A stretch of DNA of 39,182 nt, taken from contig QLUC01000001.1 in NCBI GenBank assembly GCA_018725275.1, forward strand, positions 1-39,182, in the 5' to 3' direction. This DNA is from Bacillota bacterium. Its GTDB lineage: Bacteria > Bacillota > UBA994. The notes beneath the pieces were generated by a model, which saw only the letters and a list, made by a program, of their open reading frames with translations, was not told where the DNA came from and did no database searches. Positions 1 to 8,503 of the stretch are shown piece after piece. The first letter of the stretch is position 1; the number at the start of each line of letters is the position of its first letter. A program made the position numbers and the translations under genes.

Positions 1-1
1 T

Positions 2-265
2 CGGACACTGCTCTTAGCAACAGTCCTAGCACTACGCCTGGCCATGCCTATTTTGGCGGTGATAATTATTACCGATTTGTCCTTGGGAATGATTGGACGG
101 GCCGTGCCCCAACTCAATGTGCTGATGTTGGGGTTACCTCTTAAAGCTGGCATTGCTTTGTTGATCTTAGGTGTCCTCTCGCCACTCTTCCTTGATGTAG
201 GGCACAGTCTTGTGTCGCATATGGAGGCCATTGTGGGTGCGGCATTGGAGGGTCTAAGGCCATGA
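2..265 (+). CDS. fliR: Flagellar export gate protein FliR, C-terminal fragment
   Basis: This is the end of a gene that starts before the window. The frame is open from base 2 to the TGA at 263-265, giving 87 residues. The peptide has two hydrophobic stretches and the FliR-type segment GMIGRAVPQLNVLMLGLPLK between them, so it is the last membrane part of the FliR subunit. FliR forms the flagellar type III export gate in the inner membrane with FliP and FliQ. Its stop overlaps the flhB ATG by four bases, and fliR-flhB-flhA is the usual order. The ATG at 44 is internal and should not be taken as the start. Confidence 0.9.
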   Translation, partial: RTLLLATVLALRLAMPILAVIIITDLSLGMIGRAVPQLNVLMLGLPLKAGIALLILGVLSPLFLDVGHSLVSHMEAIVGAALEGLRP

Positions 266-1326
266 GTCAGCAGGGAGCCGAGGAACGCTCTGAACAAGCG
301 ACGCCCAAGCGCTTAAGCGAGGCGCGCGATAAAGGTCAGGTTGCCAAGAGTATGGACCTTATTAGTGCCATAGGTTTTTTTGGCGTCATGGTAGCTTTCG
401 CCACCACCGCCGGGAGATTTATCACCTACGCCTTGACCTACCTGATACGCTCTTTATCTACCTTTGCGCAGCCCACTGCGCGAGATGCAGGATTTGGGCA
501 TTTGTTTGGCGAAGCAGTAGCTAGTTACATTTTCATGGTTTGGCCGGCGCTCCTTGGGGCTCTGGTCATCGGCGTTGCGGCTAATGTTCTGCAATCAGGT
601 TTCATCTGGAGCTTAGACCCGATTAAGCCGGAACTAAATCGTCTCAATCCCATCGATGGCCTAGGGCGCATGTTTTCTACTAGGGCACTCTTTGACCTGC
701 TGAAGGCGATGCTGAAGATGGCCCTCGTGGGCTATGCGGTTTTTTCTGGGGTGCAAGCGGAGTTAGGACGATTATTGCAGTCGGGTTTTGCCGAAGGAAT
801 GTCTTCTCTTGTTTTAGTGGGAAGGGTGCTCTGGGTGCTGGCCCTCAGGGTCAGCTTGGTTTACGTACTCATTGGCATCGTTGACTTCTTGTACCAACGC
901 TATGAGCACAAAAAAAATCTCATGATGAGCAGGCAAGAGGTCAAGGAAGAGCACAAACAGATGGAAGGCGATCCGCAAATTAGAGCTAAACAGCGCGAGC
1001 GAGCCCGCCTTCTCGCTACCCGCCGCATGTTTAGCGATATCCCGCACGCTACGGTGGTCATAACGAACCCCACTCATTTCGCCGTAGCCCTTAAGTACGA
1101 GGAAAACAGCGGCGGCGCGCCGACCGTGGTCGCTAAGGGAAGCGATTACTTAGCGCAAAGAATTATCGCCAAAGCTAAAGAAGCAGGCGTTCCCATTGTG
1201 CAACAACCGGAAGTAGCGCGGGCTCTGTACCGCCAAGTTGAACTTGGCCGTGAAATTCCGGTAGATCTGTACCGCTTGGTGGCGGAAGTGCTCGCCATGG
1301 TACTTAGCCGAGGAGGGGGATTGTGA
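262..1326 (+). CDS. flhB: Flagellar export switch protein FlhB
   Basis: This 354-residue protein has the FlhB layout. A charged cytoplasmic N-terminus (EERSEQATPKRLSEARDKGQ) is followed by about four hydrophobic segments between residues 30 and 215, then a soluble C-terminal domain. The autocleavage motif NPTH is at residues 269-272, the same position as in E. coli FlhB. In the family, cleavage there switches export specificity from rod/hook to filament substrates. The length is normal. The ATG overlaps the fliR stop (ATGA) and the stop overlaps the flhA start, so translation of the three genes is probably coupled. Confidence 0.97.
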   Translation: MSQQGAEERSEQATPKRLSEARDKGQVAKSMDLISAIGFFGVMVAFATTAGRFITYALTYLIRSLSTFAQPTARDAGFGHLFGEAVASYIFMVWPALLGALVIGVAANVLQSGFIWSLDPIKPELNRLNPIDGLGRMFSTRALFDLLKAMLKMALVGYAVFSGVQAELGRLLQSGFAEGMSSLVLVGRVLWVLALRVSLVYVLIGIVDFLYQRYEHKKNLMMSRQEVKEEHKQMEGDPQIRAKQRERARLLATRRMFSDIPHATVVITNPTHFAVALKYEENSGGAPTVVAKGSDYLAQRIIAKAKEAGVPIVQQPEVARALYRQVELGREIPVDLYRLVAEVLAMVLSRGGGL

Positions 1327-3368
1327 TGCTACAGGCCGTACTAAAAAACACCGACATAATAGTAGCTTCACTGGTCATCGGCATTGTCATGATTATTATC
1401 ATCCCCCTGGCACCCTGGGCTTTAGACTTACTTCTTATCATTAATATCGCTATTAGCCTAATTATCTTCCTGACCACATTTTTTACCACCAACATTCTCC
1501 AACTGAGCGTCTTCCCGACATTACTACTAGTTACTACATTGCTCCGCTTGGCTCTCAATATTTCTTCTACCCGCCTAATATTATCTGCTGGGCAGGCGGG
1601 GGAGGTCATCGGCGCCTTTGGCTCCTTTGTCATTGGCGGCAATTATGTGGTGGGCTTGGTAATTTTCATTATCATTACGGTCATTCAGTTTGTGGTCATC
1701 ACCAATGGTGCGGGGCGTGTGGCGGAGGTTGCGGCCCGTTTTACGCTTGATGCCATGCCCGGCAAGCAGATGGCGGTGGATGCCGATCTCAATGCCGGTC
1801 TTATCAATGACGTGCAAGCACGAACTAGGCGACGAGATTTGCAACGGGAATCTGACTTCTACGGAGCTATGGATGGTGCGAGTAAATTTGTCAAGGGGGA
1901 TGCGATTGCCGGCATCGTGATTACCCTCATCAATATTTTCGGTGGCTTGATCATTGGCATGCTCCAACTTGGCATGTCGATGCAAGAAGCCGCTGCCGTG
2001 TATGTCATGCTGACGGTGGGAGACGGCTTGGTCAGTCAGCTACCCGCTCTCCTGATTTCTTCGGCCACGGGCATTTTAGTGACCCGTGCCAACACCGACC
2101 ATAGTTTCGGCACCGAACTGACCGCGCAGCTCTTTTCCATGCCGCGGGTCTTGGGGATGGTAGCGATCCTCCTTGCGGCCATTGGTCTGGTCCCTCAATT
2201 GCCGGCGATGCCTTTTCTCGCCGTCGCCGGGGCTCTCGGCTATGCGGCCTTTGTCTTATACCAAGAAGGAAAGGAAAAAGAGCTGGCCGTAAGTGCCGCA
2301 GTTTCCCAAGGTGCACCCAAGGCAAGCGAACCCGAGAACGTGTTGAATTACGTCTCAAATGAGCAACTTGAGGTGGAGATTGGCTTCGGTTTGGTGAAAC
2401 TCACGGACGGTAGCAAGGGCGGGGATTTGCTGGAAAGATTAGCCGCCCTACGACGGCGCATCATGGCGGAACAAGGACTTTTCATCAGGCCGGTGCGAAT
2501 TAGGGATAATTTACAGCTTAAGCCGAACCAATACGTTTTTCGAGTGAAAGGAAATCAGGTGGCTGAAGGCGAACTTCTCCCTAACCAGTACTTGGCGATG
2601 GACTATGCCGGTGGCAAGGTGGACCTGCCCGGGACAGATACTCTTGAGCCTACCTTTGGTCTCTCCGCACGCTGGATTCAAGGCAATGACAAAGAGAGAG
2701 CCGAAATTTTGGGTTACACCGTGGTCGATTGCGCTACGGTCTTAATCACGCATTTAGGCGAAATTGTCCGTCGTCATGCCCATGAACTTCTCGGCCGACA
2801 GGAAGTCAAAGAGCTCATGGATAAGGTTAAGGAGCAGCACCCGGCTGTCATTGAAGAGCTCTCCGCAGAGCATGTTTCGATCGGGGATCTCCAGAAAGTC
2901 TTGCAGGGCCTGTTGCAGGAGGGAGTGCCTGTCCGGGATCTGGTGACCATCCTCGAGGCTGTAGCTGATAACATCAGGGCATCGAGGGATAGCGATTTTC
3001 TTCTGGAGAAGGCTCGTCAAGCCCTCAGCAGGACTATTAGTCAAGGCATTGCGGAGCAGGGGACAATATTCGCGGTGACACTGCATCCGCGGACTGAACA
3101 GAACATGCTAGAGTCTGTCGCCAATAGCGGCAACGGCCATATATTGCTCGAACCGGCTAAACTACATCTGTTTTTTGACCGCCTCGGCAAGCAGGGAGAA
3201 AGACTGCAGAATCAAGGCCGTCAACCGGTGGTGCTGTGCCCTTCGCGTTTGCGTCTGCCGCTCCGTCGCCTCACCATGCGGCACTTCCCACAGTATGTCT
3301 TTATCTCCCCAAGCGAGGTCGCAGCAGGAACTAGCATAGAAACTTTGGGTGTGGTAGGTGCAGAATGA
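1323..3368 (+). CDS. flhA: Flagellar export protein FlhA
   Basis: This 681-residue protein matches FlhA in length and layout. Roughly the first 310 residues carry about eight hydrophobic segments. A cytoplasmic loop contains the conserved stretch GRVAEVAARFTLDAMPGKQM, near residues 129-148. The rest is the soluble domain that docks export substrates and chaperones. FlhA is the largest part of the flagellar export gate and helps use the proton motive force. The start is GTG at 1323 or the adjacent ATG at 1326, both overlapping the end of flhB. The stop overlaps the flhF ATG. Nothing is missing from the conserved core. Confidence 0.97.
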   Translation: MMLQAVLKNTDIIVASLVIGIVMIIIIPLAPWALDLLLIINIAISLIIFLTTFFTTNILQLSVFPTLLLVTTLLRLALNISSTRLILSAGQAGEVIGAFGSFVIGGNYVVGLVIFIIITVIQFVVITNGAGRVAEVAARFTLDAMPGKQMAVDADLNAGLINDVQARTRRRDLQRESDFYGAMDGASKFVKGDAIAGIVITLINIFGGLIIGMLQLGMSMQEAAAVYVMLTVGDGLVSQLPALLISSATGILVTRANTDHSFGTELTAQLFSMPRVLGMVAILLAAIGLVPQLPAMPFLAVAGALGYAAFVLYQEGKEKELAVSAAVSQGAPKASEPENVLNYVSNEQLEVEIGFGLVKLTDGSKGGDLLERLAALRRRIMAEQGLFIRPVRIRDNLQLKPNQYVFRVKGNQVAEGELLPNQYLAMDYAGGKVDLPGTDTLEPTFGLSARWIQGNDKERAEILGYTVVDCATVLITHLGEIVRRHAHELLGRQEVKELMDKVKEQHPAVIEELSAEHVSIGDLQKVLQGLLQEGVPVRDLVTILEAVADNIRASRDSDFLLEKARQALSRTISQGIAEQGTIFAVTLHPRTEQNMLESVANSGNGHILLEPAKLHLFFDRLGKQGERLQNQGRQPVVLCPSRLRLPLRRLTMRHFPQYVFISPSEVAAGTSIETLGVVGAE

Positions 3369-4402
3369 GAATCAAGAAGGTTGTCGCCAAGGATATGCAG
3401 GTGGCACTGCATCTCTTGCGCAAAGAGTTGGGGCCCGATGCGGTGATTGTAAGCTCGCGGCCCATCCGGGAACCAGGCTTTTTCGGCTTGTTCAAGCCAC
3501 CGCGAGTTGAAGTGACTGCGGCCGCAGAACGCCTTCCGGAAAAAGAAATATCAGATGAGTTCCTGAAGAGCGAGCTAATAGAAATTAGGGCACTGCTTAA
3601 CCAAATCAGTGCCACAGAACTGAAGAGTTCTCTCAAAGGCGGGCTCACTGCCAAGTGGGCGGAGCGCTTTCGCATGGCCGAACTTAGTCCGGAGATAGTC
3701 TCGAGGTTGAGTGAGCATCTCGGGCCCGGCTCGGGTGGTAAGAATGATGAAGAAACTAGGGTTCTAGAACATATAGCCAAGTATTTTGCTTTGCCTAAGC
3801 CTAAGGGTCGAGGTAAGCGCGTCTCAGTTTTCGTGGGCCCTACAGGTGTCGGCAAGACTACCACCATCGCCAAGATAGCGGCGCGCCGTGCCCTGCAGGA
3901 GAAAAAACGTGTGGCGCTTATCACCATCGATACATTTCGCATCGGAGCGGTGGAACAATTAAAGATCTACGGCGATATCATTGGCGTACCAGTAGATGTA
4001 GTGACCTCGCCAAATGAATTTCGGGCGTCTTTGCAGCGACACAAACATCGGGATGAGATATTTGTAGACACCACCGGGCGGTCGGCCAAGAAACTGGTGC
4101 AGGTGGGAGAGCTTAAGGCCTATTTTGAGGGTATACCGGAACTTGACATTTACTTGGTGGTGAGCGCAACTACCAAGAGCCGTGACCTCCTGGCGATTTA
4201 TCGCGCTTTTTGTGACCTAGGCCTGTATGCGGCGATTATCACCAAGTGTGATGAGACCGAGAATCTCGGAGGGGTGGTTGATCTCTGTGCTCGCACCTCC
4301 ATTCCACTCGCATACCTTGCCAACGGACAGAATGTGCCGGAGGATATCCTCGTCGTCGAGCCAAGGGAACTGGCGAAATTGGTGTTAGGGGTGAGAGAAT
4401 AG
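3365..4402 (+). CDS. flhF: SRP-type GTPase FlhF, flagellar placement
   Basis: FlhF is an SRP-family GTPase that sets flagellar position and number. The 345-residue product starts with the short basic segment MRIKKVVAKDMQVALHLLRK, typical of FlhF. A variable linker follows, then an NG domain. The P-loop GPTGVGKTT begins at residue 158, DTTGRS lies at 235-240, and the guanine-specificity motif TKCD at 293-296. It is slightly shorter than B. subtilis FlhF, in the linker. The ATG overlaps the flhA stop, and the last base of its TAG is the first base of the flhG GTG. It is expected to work with FlhG, its GTPase activator, encoded next. Confidence 0.96.
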   Translation: MRIKKVVAKDMQVALHLLRKELGPDAVIVSSRPIREPGFFGLFKPPRVEVTAAAERLPEKEISDEFLKSELIEIRALLNQISATELKSSLKGGLTAKWAERFRMAELSPEIVSRLSEHLGPGSGGKNDEETRVLEHIAKYFALPKPKGRGKRVSVFVGPTGVGKTTTIAKIAARRALQEKKRVALITIDTFRIGAVEQLKIYGDIIGVPVDVVTSPNEFRASLQRHKHRDEIFVDTTGRSAKKLVQVGELKAYFEGIPELDIYLVVSATTKSRDLLAIYRAFCDLGLYAAIITKCDETENLGGVVDLCARTSIPLAYLANGQNVPEDILVVEPRELAKLVLGVRE

Positions 4403-5259
4403 TGGGGGATCAAGCCCAGCTTCTACGCAGGTTGGTGGACAAAGACAGAGGAGCGCGTCGCGCCAAAGTTATTACCGTGGCTAGCGGTAAAGGCGGAGTA
4501 GGGAAGACCAATATTGTGGTCAACCTCGGTATCGTGCTGGCTGGCCTTGGCCAGGTAACAACCATCGTGGACGCCGATTTGGGGTTAGCCAATGTTGATG
4601 TCGTGCTCGGGCAGTACTTTCGGTACGACCTTGAGCATGTCTTAAAGGGTGAAAAGACTCTTGAGGAGGTTATCGGGCTCGGCCCGCATGGACTGCGCAT
4701 TGTTCCCTCTGCCTCGGGAGTTCCTCAGATGGCCAACATGGAGAACAAGCAGCGCAACCTGCTCATTGCGGAACTAGCCAAGTTAGAACATACCACCGAC
4801 TTCCTTTTGATCGATACCGGTGCGGGCATTTCGCGCAACGTCCTTTCGTTTGCCAACTTGGCCGACGAAGTTATTATTGTTGTCACCCCGGAGCCTACCT
4901 CGCTCGCCGATGCCTATGGGTTAGTCAAGATCTTGGTCAAGGGTAAGGCGGTGCGTAAAATTGCGCTCATCGTCAACCGCGCCCAAGGCATTCAGGAAGG
5001 GAAGCTTACCGGGGAACGTTTCCTTGCTTTGACGGAGCGTTTTTTGAATTTCAAGATGCGCTTTCTCGGATATATTCTCGACGACGCCGTGGTCGGTCAG
5101 GCGGTCCGCAAACAGCAACCTTTTGTGCAGAGCTACCCAGAATCTTGGCCCAGTCGTCAGCTCGAGAGGATCGCCAAGGAAATGCTTGGGCAGTCCGCTG
5201 AAGCCTTGCCGGAGCGCGGGCTACTGAGCGGGTTGTTGAGATTGTTTGGAGGCCGCTAG
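4402..5259 (+). CDS. flhG: MinD-like ATPase FlhG (YlxH)
   Basis: This 285-residue ParA/MinD-family ATPase has a deviant Walker A motif, SGKGGVGKT, at residues 28-36. It also has the DADLGLANVDV segment, and a DTGAGISR motif in the middle. The short N-terminal extension (DQAQLLRRLVDKDRG) before the Walker motif resembles the FlhF-activating segment of FlhG. The C-terminus has an amphipathic character that could bind membrane, as in MinD. FlhG limits flagellar number and assists C-ring assembly. The GTG start shares a base with the flhF stop, and the next ATG directly follows the TAG, so it sits in a tightly coupled series. Confidence 0.95.
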   Translation: MGDQAQLLRRLVDKDRGARRAKVITVASGKGGVGKTNIVVNLGIVLAGLGQVTTIVDADLGLANVDVVLGQYFRYDLEHVLKGEKTLEEVIGLGPHGLRIVPSASGVPQMANMENKQRNLLIAELAKLEHTTDFLLIDTGAGISRNVLSFANLADEVIIVVTPEPTSLADAYGLVKILVKGKAVRKIALIVNRAQGIQEGKLTGERFLALTERFLNFKMRFLGYILDDAVVGQAVRKQQPFVQSYPESWPSRQLERIAKEMLGQSAEALPERGLLSGLLRLFGGR

Positions 5260-5904
5260 ATGATAAAGCCGGAGCTCTATATTGGTTTAAGATTAGAGAT
5301 GACACGTGGGGACGACCTAAGCGTCTACGTCACGCGCGTGGAGGACCTGTCTCGTCTGGAGTTTGCGGTGGGTGTGCCCTTTGGTGACCATGCCGTGGAG
5401 GTGTTCCACCCGGGAGACGAAGTGTTCTGTTCTTTTGGTGATAAAAATGCCCATGCCCTATGGGGTTTCGCTACGCGGGTCCTTCGCCGTGAAGTACAGG
5501 GGATACCACTTTACTATCTCTCTTTGCCGACGAACTTCAAGCGGGTCCAGCGTCGCAATTTTTTTAGGCTGCGGACTCTCGCCCAAGCTAAATTTCGCGT
5601 GATGGGCGATCTCCCATGGCACTCAGCCTATGTCCTCGACATCAGTGCCGGTGGGGCGCGCCTCTCCCATCGTGATCCTTTGGCCTACCTCGATATGGTG
5701 GAGATCACTTTTGCTCTGCCCAAGACGGAACTTCATTTTATCCTGCAGGGACGAGTAGTACGGGTGGAGCGCGTTGATTCTCAGGGAGTTCATCTATTTC
5801 ATAGCGGCATCGAGTTTATTAATTTGCCTATCGGCACCCAAGACCGTTTGGTGGGTTACGTCTTTGCGCGAGTTTCGGAAACAAAACGCACCAGAGGGGA
5901 ATGA
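5260..5904 (+). CDS. PilZ-domain c-di-GMP receptor, YcgR/YpfA-like flagellar brake
   Basis: The 214-residue protein has an N-terminal YcgR-type beta domain and a C-terminal PilZ domain. The c-di-GMP signature is complete: an arginine pair R95 and R99 in RVQRR, and D127, S129 and G132 in DISAGG. Proteins of this type bind c-di-GMP and slow or stop flagellar rotation by acting on the motor (YcgR in E. coli, YpfA/MotI in B. subtilis). Its place between flhG and the sigma-28 gene, with an ATG directly after the flhG stop, supports a motility role. Which motor part it contacts cannot be seen from sequence. No symbol is given because naming differs between species. Confidence 0.9.
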   Translation: MIKPELYIGLRLEMTRGDDLSVYVTRVEDLSRLEFAVGVPFGDHAVEVFHPGDEVFCSFGDKNAHALWGFATRVLRREVQGIPLYYLSLPTNFKRVQRRNFFRLRTLAQAKFRVMGDLPWHSAYVLDISAGGARLSHRDPLAYLDMVEITFALPKTELHFILQGRVVRVERVDSQGVHLFHSGIEFINLPIGTQDRLVGYVFARVSETKRTRGE

Positions 5905-6629
5905 CAGTGGCAAAGTGGGGTCCTACAGGTGCTGAACGAGAGCAGATGCTGCAATCTTTCTTGCCGCTAGTCGGCCGCATTGCCGCACGGATTTACATCC
6001 CGAACCCCGCGGTCATCGACAAAGAAGATTTGATATCGCAAGGTGTTATTGGTTTACTAGAAGCCATCGAAAAATACAACCCCGACCGAGATGTGAGCTT
6101 TGAATCCTTCGTCTATCGCCGCGTGCACGGCGCGATGATTGACTCCATCAGGGCGGTTAGTTTTAGCACGCGCACCGTCAATGACCGCGTTAAACAGTAT
6201 CGGGAGGCAGAAGACAGGCTAATGGCAGCAGGGGAGAGCGTCACCGAAGAGAATGTAGCCAAGTTGATGGGCCTGTCACTGACGCAAGTGCGCGACATCC
6301 TTGGGCATATTTTCTTTCGGGCGGTTGTTTCACTGGACAAGGTGCTGTATTCTGATGATGGGGATGAGTGTGCCGCTCTAGAAGCCATCGGTTCCCATAC
6401 CAGCCCCAACCCCGCACAAATCCTTGAGGAAGCTGAACTACGGGCCGGGTTGGTCGCGGCCTTGGAAACGTTGGCACTGCGTGACAGACAGTTACTTAAC
6501 ATGTACTATGTTGAGGAGATGACCTTAAAAGAAATTGCCGCCGTATTTGAGGTGACCGAAGGCAGGGTCTCGCAACTCCATGCGCGGGCACTACTGCGAC
6601 TGAGAAATATTCTTCGACAGGGGAGGTAG
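5901..6629 (+). CDS. fliA: RNA polymerase sigma-28 factor FliA/SigD (WhiG family)
   Basis: This 242-residue sigma factor has regions 2, 3 and 4 of the sigma-28 class. Region 2 contains DKEDLISQGVIGLLEAIEKYNP. Region 4 is near the C-terminus and has a helix-turn-helix around LKEIAAVFEVTEGRVSQLHA. Family members transcribe late flagellar, chemotaxis and autolysin genes and are held in check by FlgM, which is not in this window. The ATG overlaps the stop of the PilZ gene by four bases, so sigma is made from the same long transcript as the export genes. I saw no clear sigma-28 promoter inside the window. Confidence 0.96.
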   Translation: MTVAKWGPTGAEREQMLQSFLPLVGRIAARIYIPNPAVIDKEDLISQGVIGLLEAIEKYNPDRDVSFESFVYRRVHGAMIDSIRAVSFSTRTVNDRVKQYREAEDRLMAAGESVTEENVAKLMGLSLTQVRDILGHIFFRAVVSLDKVLYSDDGDECAALEAIGSHTSPNPAQILEEAELRAGLVAALETLALRDRQLLNMYYVEEMTLKEIAAVFEVTEGRVSQLHARALLRLRNILRQGR

Positions 6630-6637
6630 AGACGGTC

Positions 6638-6979
6638 ATGATGTACTTTGTTTTTTTCTTTCTTGGCCTGTTGGTCGGCGTTTTGGGAGCATACATCTAC
6701 CTTAAGCTCAGTCATGAGGTCGCCGACCAACAAGGGCAGAGACTGGAAGCCCGACTGCAGTCCGTCGAAGAGCAGGTTTCATTTTTGGCACTACAGGTTG
6801 AGGATGGACAAAAAGCAATGCCATTACCGCGCACCAGAAAGAAGACTGCGCCGAGCGACAACCATCAAAAGGCCTTGAGCCTGCTGGCGGACGGATCTGA
6901 TCCGGGCACGGTGGCTCGCACCATCAACATGCCCCTTGGGCAGGTTCAACTTCTAAACAAACTTTACAGGAAGGAATGA
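6638..6979 (+). CDS. DUF6115 (SwrB/YlxL-like) membrane-anchored protein
   Basis: This is a 113-residue protein with one N-terminal membrane helix (about residues 3-22, FVFFFLGLLVGVLGAYIYL). A predicted coiled coil follows around residues 30-55, then a charged linker. The C-terminal segment (ALSLLADGSDPGTVARTINM, then GQVQLLNKLYRK) looks like a small helix-turn-helix and is the conserved part of DUF6115. In B. subtilis the gene in this position after sigD is swrB (ylxL), which helps activate the flagellar export gate. The order sigma-28 then DUF6115 is preserved here. Similarity to SwrB is by position, architecture and the C-terminal motif, so function is inferred. Confidence 0.8.
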   Translation: MMYFVFFFLGLLVGVLGAYIYLKLSHEVADQQGQRLEARLQSVEEQVSFLALQVEDGQKAMPLPRTRKKTAPSDNHQKALSLLADGSDPGTVARTINMPLGQVQLLNKLYRKE

Positions 6980-6984
6980 AGCAC

Positions 6985-7725
6985 ATGCTCAGGGGATTGT
7001 ATCAAGCTACAGCGGCGATGGCTATTGCCAAAGCCAAGCAAGAAAATATCTCCGGCAATATCGCCAACGTGGAAACAGTGGGCTTTAAGCGCCAAGTGTT
7101 GAGTGAAGAGGTGTTTTCTCAGGCGATGCTCCTGGCACAGGTAGGGCCGCTAGCCAACGCTCTTGGTTCATCCACAGCCCGCCCTGCCATCAGCGAACCA
7201 AGGCTTGACTGGGGTCTGGGGCACGTGACGGCTTCGGATTCTCCGTTTCACCTAGCCTTAGGCGGGGGTGGTTTTTTTGCCATTATGACCGCGGATGGCC
7301 TGCGCTACACTAGGGCAGGGGATTTTCGTCTTGACGCCGAAGGTTACTTGGCAGATGCCTTTGGCGGCCGGTTGCTGCTAAACGACGGGCAGCCGTTGCG
7401 CTTTACGGGCGGGAACTTTCGCGTCGACACAAGCGGGGAGGTCTTTCAAGATGATGTTTCGGTGGGCATTCTCCAAGTGGTGGATTTTGCCGACCGCAAT
7501 GCTCTGCTGAAGGATCGCCAAGGGCAGTTTATGGCCACAGGCCTTACGCCAACTGCCGTCCTCCCAGAGGTAAAACAGTTCCACCTAGAACTCTCGAACG
7601 TAGACCTAGCCAAGGAGATCATGGAAATGCTCCTCGTAACGCGGGTGTTTCAGAGTGCCCAGCGCATCGTAGCCACATACGACCAACTGATGGAAAGGGC
7701 TCGCGACATAGGAAGTGCACGATAG
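6985..7725 (+). CDS. flgF: Flagellar rod/hook-basal body protein, FlgF/FlhO type
   Basis: The product is a 246-residue rod/hook family protein. Its N-terminal helix has the family signature (MLRGLYQATAAM, then NISGNIANVETVGFKR) and the C-terminus has the matching helix (LSNVDLAKEIMEMLLVTRVF, ending near ATYDQLM). The middle is a beta domain with GGGGFFAI. These proteins stack to form the distal rod and are exported without a cleaved signal. The start at 6985 is preferred over the ATG at 6976 because GGAAGGA then lies nine bases upstream, and the sequence then begins as family members do. FlgF and FlgG are hard to separate by eye; this copy precedes a second one, which favours FlgF. Confidence 0.85.
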   Translation: MLRGLYQATAAMAIAKAKQENISGNIANVETVGFKRQVLSEEVFSQAMLLAQVGPLANALGSSTARPAISEPRLDWGLGHVTASDSPFHLALGGGGFFAIMTADGLRYTRAGDFRLDAEGYLADAFGGRLLLNDGQPLRFTGGNFRVDTSGEVFQDDVSVGILQVVDFADRNALLKDRQGQFMATGLTPTAVLPEVKQFHLELSNVDLAKEIMEMLLVTRVFQSAQRIVATYDQLMERARDIGSAR

Positions 7726-7737
7726 GGGGGTGAAGGA

Positions 7738-8487
7738 ATGCTCGCTGGCATTAAACGTAGTTTCAGTGGTTTGATGGCCCAAATGCAGCGTCTCTCAGTG
7801 AAGGGAGCCAATATTGCTAACGCTACTACTCCTGGGTTTAAGCGGACAGAAGGGACATTTAGTGAGATGCTCTTGTCGGGGCTTGACGGCAGGCATGTGC
7901 CTGTCATCTCCGGCGAGGGTAGTAACCTCACCCGGGGGGTGGAGTTTCGGGGAGAACTTCTTTTCACTCAGGGGGGCTTAGTAGCAACCGGCCGACCTTT
8001 GGATATTGCAGTCGAGGGGCGCGGGCTGATCGAGCTCGTGGATGGGGCGGGACGCACGAGCTATACGCGTAACGGCAGCTTCACCCTTGATGGGTCTGGG
8101 CGCATAGTCCATAGTTCCGGGGGATGGCTCGAAGGACTGGTTGTTCCGACCGGTGCCACCATCATTGATATCGACCAAGAGGGGATGGTGTCGGTCGCCC
8201 ACGAAGGCGGCGTTGTCGAAATTGGGCGTATACGCCTAACTTCGTTTCTTAACCCCGCCGGATTGGATAGCATTGGTCAATCTACTTATGCTGCTACGGA
8301 AAACTCGGGCCCTGCAGAGATAGATGATCAAGCGAAATTACACCAAGGCTACCTAGAGTTAAGCAATGTTTCCCTCGCCGATGAGATGACCTCACTCATC
8401 AGGGCACAGAGGGCTTACCAGGCAAGTAGTCACGCGGTGCGTACCTTAGATGAGATGTGGGAAAATGTCAATGCGTTGCGCAGGTAG
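7738..8487 (+). CDS. flgG: Flagellar rod/hook-basal body protein, FlgG/FlhP type
   Basis: This second rod/hook protein has 249 residues. The N-terminal signature is GLMAQMQRLSVKGANIANAT followed by TPGFKRTEGTF. The central beta domain contains GRPLDIAVEGRGLIEL and YTRNGSFTLDGSGRI. The C-terminal helix is LELSNVSLADEMTSLIRAQR then AYQASSHAVRT. Those are FlgG-like features, although FlgG is usually nearer 260 residues. It would form the distal rod beneath the hook. A strong GGGGGGTGAAGG ribosome site precedes the ATG. The gene lies 12 bases after its paralogue, and the two are probably an old tandem duplication, as elsewhere in this family. No ring genes (flgH, flgI) are nearby, as expected for a monoderm. 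Confidence 0.87.
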   Translation: MLAGIKRSFSGLMAQMQRLSVKGANIANATTPGFKRTEGTFSEMLLSGLDGRHVPVISGEGSNLTRGVEFRGELLFTQGGLVATGRPLDIAVEGRGLIELVDGAGRTSYTRNGSFTLDGSGRIVHSSGGWLEGLVVPTGATIIDIDQEGMVSVAHEGGVVEIGRIRLTSFLNPAGLDSIGQSTYAATENSGPAEIDDQAKLHQGYLELSNVSLADEMTSLIRAQRAYQASSHAVRTLDEMWENVNALRR

Positions 8488-8503
8488 TCGGGAGGATTAA
8501 CGA

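Noticed and set aside
1581..1985. Long minus-strand open frames opposite flhA and other genes
   Set aside because: They lie fully opposite well-conserved genes and their products have no family features; they follow from codon bias on the + strand.
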